Below the pieces are notes generated by a model that was given only the letters and a program-made list of their open reading frames with translations, had not been told where the DNA came from and did no database searches. The translations under genes and the position numbers were made by a program. Positions 59,346 through 64,000 of a stretch of DNA of 64,000 nt are shown here, piece after piece. Source of the DNA: Bacteriovoracaceae bacterium (GTDB lineage Bacteria > Bdellovibrionota > Bacteriovoracia > Bacteriovoracales > Bacteriovoracaceae); NCBI GenBank assembly GCA_020630335.1, contig JAHDBN010000010.1, positions 1 through 64,000 on the forward strand, in the 5' to 3' direction. The stretch's first letter is position 1; every line of letters begins with the position of its first letter.

Positions 59346-59962
59346 GAAAAATATTATTTTTTTTAACCATTGTTTTAAGTCATAATTCCATTGCTACTAA
59401 TGGACATGGAGGAAATGGAGGAGGCGTTCATTATTGCCCTAAGAAATCTATTGAATTTTATGATTTATATGAAGCAAGAGAGATTTATCGTTTTAAACAA
59501 AGTAAACTGACGGAATCTTTAAAAGAAGAAGATGTTCAGAACCTCGATTCACTTATTAGGCAATACCTTGAGAAAGTTTTTTTAGTTGATCCTCTATTAG
59601 AAAAAGAGATTTATAAAATAGTCAAAACGATAGATACTAAATTTGTTTTTATTCACCAGAAAAATTTAACTCGCTTACACGACAGCAACATTCCTTTTAC
59701 TGATATAAATTGCCAATATAGACAACTTGCAAATTGGCATAATTTAAGTGATTCCATCTTTATAGATATCACTTTATTTAATGAGTTAAGAAACTCTCCC
59801 CAAAATAGAGCGAACCTTGCTGCTTTTTATGTTCATGAAGCTTTATATAAGCTATATCGAGTCAGAAATCCTAATTTCAAGAACTCAGATGTTGTCAGGA
59901 AATTTGTGGCTGAAATCTTCTCAGACACACCTTTGACAATGCATCCACTATTTAAGCCTTAA
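59342..59962 (+). CDS. Exported protein coupled to a TIGR02147 regulator
   Basis: 206 residues, GTG start overlapping the regulator stop by 4 bp and preceded by AAAGGAG. After a signal peptide (RKILFFLTIVLSHNSIA) the mature protein opens with GHGGNGGGVHYCPKKSIEFYDLYEAREI, a Gly-rich start typical of a group of uncharacterised exported bdellovibrio proteins. Two cysteines could pair. Near the C-terminus FYVHEALYKLYRV has an isolated HE that does not make a clear zincin. Function unknown. Confidence 0.75.
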   Translation: MRKILFFLTIVLSHNSIATNGHGGNGGGVHYCPKKSIEFYDLYEAREIYRFKQSKLTESLKEEDVQNLDSLIRQYLEKVFLVDPLLEKEIYKIVKTIDTKFVFIHQKNLTRLHDSNIPFTDINCQYRQLANWHNLSDSIFIDITLFNELRNSPQNRANLAAFYVHEALYKLYRVRNPNFKNSDVVRKFVAEIFSDTPLTMHPLFKP

Positions 59963-60261
59963 CTAAAAATAATTTTCAAAGGCAACTTCTTTAAAGTTTA
60001 CTAAAGACCAAATTTAAATCAAAAAATCTCCCTATATTATTTAATATAGAAACTATGGAGAAACAAATAAGATATTATCCGGTCTTAAAAAGAACGATAA
60101 AAATAAAAAAATTTAGTAATATTCATTGCAAATGCTGGTGCCTGTGTTTCTAGAAGTCTTTGTAGAGCGCTAGAAAACAAATATAGTGTACTTACTTATT
60201 TTAAAGGAATTATTTACTTTGCTTACGCAAAATCTATTTACCCATATAAAGGTAAGTATTT

Positions 60262-60315
60262 ATTCCAAGTGTCTGCACATTTAGCGAAAAAGATAAATGT
60301 TCAGGCACTTGGAAT
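60262..60315. repeat. 22-bp imperfect inverted repeat (20 of 22 paired)
   Basis: Arms at 60262-60283 and 60294-60315 are complementary at 20 of 22 positions, with a 10-nt loop. The ends are ATTCCAAGTG and CACTTGGAAT. There is no T-tract and no adjacent plus-strand gene to terminate. It could be a small mobile palindromic element or a structured RNA. Confidence 0.75.
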
Positions 60316-60347
60316 GATGTTTCAGTAAAAAAGACTAAAAACTAAAA

Positions 60348-60372
60348 GCACTAGATGTAAAAAACCTAGTGC
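60348..60372 (-). terminator. Terminator of the BI-1 family gene
   Basis: On the minus strand GCACTAG and CTAGTGC make a 7-bp stem followed by TTTTAGTTTTTAG, 8 bp after the stop at 60380. Confidence 0.75.
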
Positions 60373-60379
60373 CCTATTA

Positions 60380-61087
60380 TTATCTTCGATCCATAAAGCG
60401 AACAACATACCAAAACATCAAGATAATATCAGAAAACAACGCAAGCGAAGCTGCAACATATCTAGAATCGCCTGGCATTCTTCTCATAACATTTGAAGTA
60501 TTATAAAGAATCGCCATTCCAGCATAAGCAATCATTCCAACAGAAAACCATGTTCCAAGAGTAAAAGCAAAACCACTCCCAAAAAGCATAGGCCCTAAAA
60601 AACTTGTCACAATTAAAGCAATTGCTACAAACCCAAGCCATCTAAGAATTCCACCTAAAAATGAAAAATCAACTTTCGTAACGTAAACACCAATTGTTAA
60701 AAGAGCAAAAGATATTAAAGTGACTAAAGCTGCATTTTGAACCACAGCTCCTTGGCCATATAAAAACCTAGAAAAAATAGGTAATGAAATAACAGCATAA
60801 AGAAATACATATGCAAACAAAGCTACATACTGCATTCCTAAACTTTTTACTCTGTAGGCCATTCTTGATGCCATACTCGAAACAACACCAAAGATCATGA
60901 GAACGAAAAGCCAATTAATTGCGCCCATCGCTTTCATAAAAATTTGTGCTACTCCAGTTTGAAACATTACGTATTGCATTGCTACAAATGCTACAACAGC
61001 AATAAAAACATGCAGGTATGTTTTTACTAAAAATGATTTTTTACTAGGATTTGATAATTCAATTCCTTCGAATTGTAATCCGCGCAT
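60380..61087 (-). CDS. Bax inhibitor-1/YccA family membrane protein
   Basis: 235 residues from the ATG at 61087, which follows AAAGGAG; an in-frame TTG upstream at 61144 is not needed. Seven transmembrane segments are visible. Family features are LVKTYLHVFIAVVAFVAMQY, the central YVFLYAVISLPIF, and ALFSDIILMFWYVVRFMDRR with the conserved Asp near the end. Members are proton-sensitive calcium-leak or FtsH-linked proteins (YccA). Last gene of the sppA-lapB-zupT group. Confidence 0.9.
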   Translation of the reverse strand: MRGLQFEGIELSNPSKKSFLVKTYLHVFIAVVAFVAMQYVMFQTGVAQIFMKAMGAINWLFVLMIFGVVSSMASRMAYRVKSLGMQYVALFAYVFLYAVISLPIFSRFLYGQGAVVQNAALVTLISFALLTIGVYVTKVDFSFLGGILRWLGFVAIALIVTSFLGPMLFGSGFAFTLGTWFSVGMIAYAGMAILYNTSNVMRRMPGDSRYVAASLALFSDIILMFWYVVRFMDRR

Positions 61088-61140
61088 ATAAACTCCTTTG
61101 AAATATGATGCTTTAATTTTCTTAAGAATTTTCTTTTGGG

Positions 61141-61959
61141 TCAAATAAACAGAATTAAGCTAAGTGCCATGACACCCATTCCTAGAATTAGTCCATAAAT
61201 CGAGAGATGGTGTTCTCCATACTCTCTAGCAGCTGGTAGGAGCTGATCTAAGCTGATAAAAACCATAATTCCTGCTACTCCAGTAAAAACACACCCAACT
61301 AGCGTTTCACCCATAAATTGAGATAAAAAGAAATACCCAATTAACCCACCAATTGGCTCGGATAAACCAGATAAAAAAGAGTAAAGAAAAGCTTTTTTTC
61401 TATCTCCAGTTGCATAGTAGATTGGAACTGAAACAGCAATTCCTTCTGGAATATTATGTATAGCAACGGCAAAAGCAATTGCCATTCCCATTTTAGGATC
61501 TTGCATGGCAGAAAAAAAAGTAGCAAGCCCTTCAGGAAAATTATGAATAGCAATAGCTGAAGCTGTAATTAACCCTGTTTTATAAAGTGCTCGATAATCT
61601 TTTTTCTTATCTGGATTTTCTAAATCTTCTACTAGCATATCTTCATGAGGATTTTCTATACCAATCATATGAATCACTCTATCAATAATAGCAATAAGAA
61701 AAATCCCAGCAAAAAAGCTTACGACATTTAAGATTGTTCCAAGTCTAAGGCCATGAGATTCTACTAATAATTCTTGTCCTTTAAAAAAAATTTCAACAAA
61801 AGACACATAGATCATTACTCCTGCTGAAAACCCAAGAGCAATACTTAAGGCCTTTGTGTTTGTTCTTTTAGTAAAAAAAGCTAACGCACTACCAATTCCC
61901 GTTGAAAGTCCTGCAAATAAAGTTAAACCAATTGCTAAAATAATATTTGAGTTTTCCAT
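61141..61959 (-). CDS. zupT: ZIP-family zinc transporter
   Basis: 272 residues, eight predicted membrane helices. Metal-site motifs are AIHNFPEGLATFFSAM and AVAIHNIPEGIAVSVPIYYA, the double HN(F/I)PEG signature of ZupT. An acidic/His-bearing loop (IENPHEDMLVEDLENPDKKK) lies between TM3 and TM4. It imports zinc and perhaps other divalent metals. The ATG overlaps the lapB stop (TAATG). Confidence 0.92.
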   Translation of the reverse strand: MENSNIILAIGLTLFAGLSTGIGSALAFFTKRTNTKALSIALGFSAGVMIYVSFVEIFFKGQELLVESHGLRLGTILNVVSFFAGIFLIAIIDRVIHMIGIENPHEDMLVEDLENPDKKKDYRALYKTGLITASAIAIHNFPEGLATFFSAMQDPKMGMAIAFAVAIHNIPEGIAVSVPIYYATGDRKKAFLYSFLSGLSEPIGGLIGYFFLSQFMGETLVGCVFTGVAGIMVFISLDQLLPAAREYGEHHLSIYGLILGMGVMALSLILFI

Positions 61960-63200
61960 TATACACTAAGCCTTGAGTTAATTGTTTCCCATTCAAAACA
62001 TTGGGGGCATCTCCAAAAAATCTCATCAGACTTATAGCCACAATTACTACAATAATGCTTGGTTGAAGAATGCTCTAATTGTTCAATCAAACTTGATGCA
62101 AGCTCAGTAGCTTCCTCTGTTTTATTCATTTCATGTAAAATTTTAAAAAACTCAATCTTAACCATCTCTGAGGTTTTTTTCTTATTTTTCATCCAAGACT
62201 TCACATAAGAATAGGTATCATCCAAGTTCCCTGTTTTTTTCATTAAACGAGCTTTAGATAAAAACACTGAAGGTTTTTCCTCCTGAGAAGTTGTATCTGC
62301 TTCTAAAAAAAACTTTCTTAAATACGCTAGTTTTTCAGTGTATTGCTTTTGTTCTTTTTCATTTTCACTTTTATAATTCTCAAGTTCTTGAAACATAGAG
62401 CTTAAAAACATCTCATGTTCATTAATCATTTCTAAAACTAAAGTTTTAGCGGCGTCTAGCTTTCCAGTAATAAGGTAAAGTTTTAATTGATGAATTTTAG
62501 CAGAAACACTTGGAGCATATCTAAAGGCCTGTTCTATTCTTTCAAACGATTTGGAATACTCACCTTTTCTTAAATGCTGATCTGCTAACTTCACATAAAT
62601 ATGTGAAATTGTATCCAGATTTTTTTCTGAAGATAGGCTAGATAATTGTCTTCTATACTTTAAAGCTTCTTCCCAATCTTCTAAATCTTCTAAGATTCGA
62701 CACATTGATTTTAATACATCTACTTGTTCATCATTAATCTCAAGGACATCTTTATATGTCTGCATGGCTTTTTCTAAAAACCCACCTTTCTCAAAATCTT
62801 TCCCTAGCTCTTTTAATGCCTCTAGTCTTGTTGATTCTAAGATATTTTCTCTAGCTGCAATGGATCTATGAATACTAACTGCTTTATCAATCTCTCCATT
62901 AGATCTAAAGAGTCTCCCTAAAGTAAGATAGGTATCTATTGTTTCTTTATTTAACTCCACAGCGTTTAAAAACTCTTTTATGGCAAGATCTTTATTTCCT
63001 GAAATTAAATAATGAGTTGCATTTAAAAAAATCTGAGACTGCTTTTCATAAATAGAATTTTTATACTTTCTAGAAAGTCCAATAACTTTATTTCTATCTA
63101 CAAAGTAGTAATAAAAAAGAAAGATCGTTACAAGTGCAATAGCTATAGTTAGCAAATGCTCACTTAGAAAACTTAGTATTATGGCTTGATTAAAAAACAT
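61959..63200 (-). CDS. lapB: LPS assembly protein B (TPR/rubredoxin-like)
   Basis: 413 residues. One N-terminal membrane segment (LLTIAIALVTIFLFYYYF) is followed by about nine TPR units (AIKEFLNAVELNKETIDTYL, then LEKAMQTYKDVLEI and similar) and a C-terminal rubredoxin-like zinc knuckle: HYCSNCGYKSDEIFWRCPQC. The layout matches LapB/YciM, which regulates LpxC turnover through FtsH in E. coli. It fits the Kdo genes elsewhere in the window. Start and stop overlap sppA and zupT by TAATG. Confidence 0.88.
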   Translation of the reverse strand: MFFNQAIILSFLSEHLLTIAIALVTIFLFYYYFVDRNKVIGLSRKYKNSIYEKQSQIFLNATHYLISGNKDLAIKEFLNAVELNKETIDTYLTLGRLFRSNGEIDKAVSIHRSIAARENILESTRLEALKELGKDFEKGGFLEKAMQTYKDVLEINDEQVDVLKSMCRILEDLEDWEEALKYRRQLSSLSSEKNLDTISHIYVKLADQHLRKGEYSKSFERIEQAFRYAPSVSAKIHQLKLYLITGKLDAAKTLVLEMINEHEMFLSSMFQELENYKSENEKEQKQYTEKLAYLRKFFLEADTTSQEEKPSVFLSKARLMKKTGNLDDTYSYVKSWMKNKKKTSEMVKIEFFKILHEMNKTEEATELASSLIEQLEHSSTKHYCSNCGYKSDEIFWRCPQCFEWETINSRLSV

Positions 63201-64000
63201 TATTTATACAAAAACATGGGAGTTTGAGTTTTAGAGAAAAAGCTCTTAACTTCTTCTTCTAAGTTTCCAAATAGATCAAGCATTTGAAACTTCTTTTTTT
63301 TCTTTATAAATTTTACTCCAAAGTCACTTTCTAATTCCAAGTCTTTATGAATTGATCGAGCTGCTCCCCATAAGCCTAGGACCTCATCTGCTAATCCTAA
63401 ATCAACTGCTTCTTCCCCAGAGAAAATTTGCCCTTGAGCTAATTCTTCTATATCAACTTTTAAAACCTTCGCTCTTCTTCTAGTTATGTCATTTTTAAAC
63501 TGCTGATGAACTTTAGTAATCATTTTATCCATGAACACGCGTTCTTCTTCATTCATAGCTCTAGCAGGGTTACCGATGTCTTTATATTTTCCGGCCTTGA
63601 TTGTTTCAGGTTTAAGTTTTGCCCACTCATAAAGCTTAGACATATCCATAAACTGCATGATGACACCAATCGAGCCAGTAATTGTTCCTGCGTTTGTAAA
63701 TATTTTCCTACAAGCAGCTCCTAGATAATATCCGCCACTAGCAGCAACACTAGAGAAACTCGCATAAATTGGTTTTTCTTTATCAATCCTAAGTATTTCT
63801 TCATAAATTTCTTGAGTTGGCCCTACAGCTCCACCTGGACTATCAATTCTTAAAAGAATTGCTTTAACTGAATCGTCTTCTTCTGCATTGTGAAGAAGTT
63901 TAATTGTTTTATCAGACTCCATAATCACGCCTTTAACTTCTACAACTCCAATCTCTTTATCTGCACTTCCCTCGCTAATTATTTGATCAGCATTGAAATT
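63200..64000 (-). CDS. sppA: Signal peptide peptidase SppA-type S49 protease (5' end off window)
   Basis: The frame continues past the right edge; 267 codons are visible, so an ATG at 63928 is internal. Upstream residues read GVVEVKGVIM, the conserved start of the S49 core. The Ser nucleophile lies in FSSVAASGGYYLGAACRKI and the Lys in KAGKYKDIGNPARAM; the active-site geometry is that of the short (bacterial SppA_36K-like) S49 peptidases. It degrades cleaved signal peptides in the inner membrane. Coupled to lapB (TAATG). Confidence 0.9.
   Translation of the reverse strand, partial: NFNADQIISEGSADKEIGVVEVKGVIMESDKTIKLLHNAEEDDSVKAILLRIDSPGGAVGPTQEIYEEILRIDKEKPIYASFSSVAASGGYYLGAACRKIFTNAGTITGSIGVIMQFMDMSKLYEWAKLKPETIKAGKYKDIGNPARAMNEEERVFMDKMITKVHQQFKNDITRRRAKVLKVDIEELAQGQIFSGEEAVDLGLADEVLGLWGAARSIHKDLELESDFGVKFIKKKKKFQMLDLFGNLEEEVKSFFSKTQTPMFLYK

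Larger units (their letters stand above)
59963..60379. other. Gene-poor interval with a long hairpin and an unstarted open frame
   Basis: No convincing gene. One plus frame is open from 60107 to a stop at 60326-60328 (IFIANAGACVSRSL, then KINVQALGMMFQ) but lacks a start codon, so it is a gene fragment or chance. The strongest signal is the hairpin at 60262-60315, described separately. Confidence 0.5.

Noticed and set aside
59342-59962. Metalloprotease call for the exported 206-residue protein
   Set aside because: Only an isolated HE pair (VHEALYKLY) is present; the HExxH and third ligand are missing.
60107-60328. 73-codon open frame considered as a gene
   Set aside because: It has no ATG, GTG or TTG near its 5' end and includes the long hairpin; kept only as a possible fragment.

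Overview
This AT-rich window looks like chromosome from a Bdellovibrio-like predatory bacterium, most likely the Bacteriovorax/Halobacteriovorax/Peredibacter side of Bdellovibrionota. The case rests on two TIGR02147-type regulators (a family prominent in Bdellovibrionota), many signal-peptide and lipobox proteins, abundant secreted proteases, a complete CMP-Kdo operon (Gram-negative LPS) and a serine-palmitoyltransferase-like gene (sphingophosphonolipids are reported from Bacteriovorax stolpii). The placement is inference from gene content. I see no tRNA, rRNA, CRISPR array, insertion sequence or phage block.

Layout. 1-4063: 5' part of a giant Cys/Thr-rich repeat lipoprotein that runs off the left edge. 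4305-8573: a DUF4197 lipoprotein, a large secreted protein of unknown function with a nuclease-like motif, proC, and a compact CheA-like HPt/ATPase protein. 8649-18329: an adhesion island. It holds a vWA plus leucine-rich-repeat lipoprotein, a chaperone-usher pilus operon (pilin, chaperone, usher, minor subunit) and, divergently, an NtrC-type response regulator with a 62-residue DHp-like partner. Two clear sigma-54 promoters and a shared TGTTTC-N5-GAAACA palindrome tie these genes into one probable regulon. 18582-34494: housekeeping genes (sodA, gpmA, cdd) mixed with exported proteins, including a mono-haem lipoprotein, an OmpA-like lipoprotein, an HTTM membrane protein, a trypsin and a subtilase. 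34618-38344: an SPT-like enzyme, an MDR dehydrogenase and a GNAT enzyme, a candidate sphingolipid module. 38358-39262: a TIGR02147 regulator overlapping a 41-residue exported peptide. 39355-43031: kdsB-pyrG-kdsA-kdsC with overlapping ends. 43091-52174: glutathione peroxidase, a PlsC-like acyltransferase, DUF2237, YceI lipoprotein, NhaC, LOG, an AI-2E-type permease, a secreted metzincin and a DUF4838 lipoprotein. 52310-58219: a second giant repeat lipoprotein, paralogous to the first. 58584-59962: a second TIGR02147 regulator overlapping an exported protein. 60380-64000: sppA (partial), lapB, zupT and a BI-1 family gene, transcribed leftward.

Most notable points: the two-promoter sigma-54 adhesion regulon with a common operator; the repeated design of a TIGR02147 regulator with a 4-nt overlap to an exported product (one only 41 residues); the pair of giant Cys-patterned lipoproteins with poly-Thr tracts; and the probable sphingolipid gene group.

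The cell surface dominates the window. Lipoproteins, pili, LPS sugar synthesis, lipid synthesis and secreted hydrolases account for most of the non-housekeeping genes.
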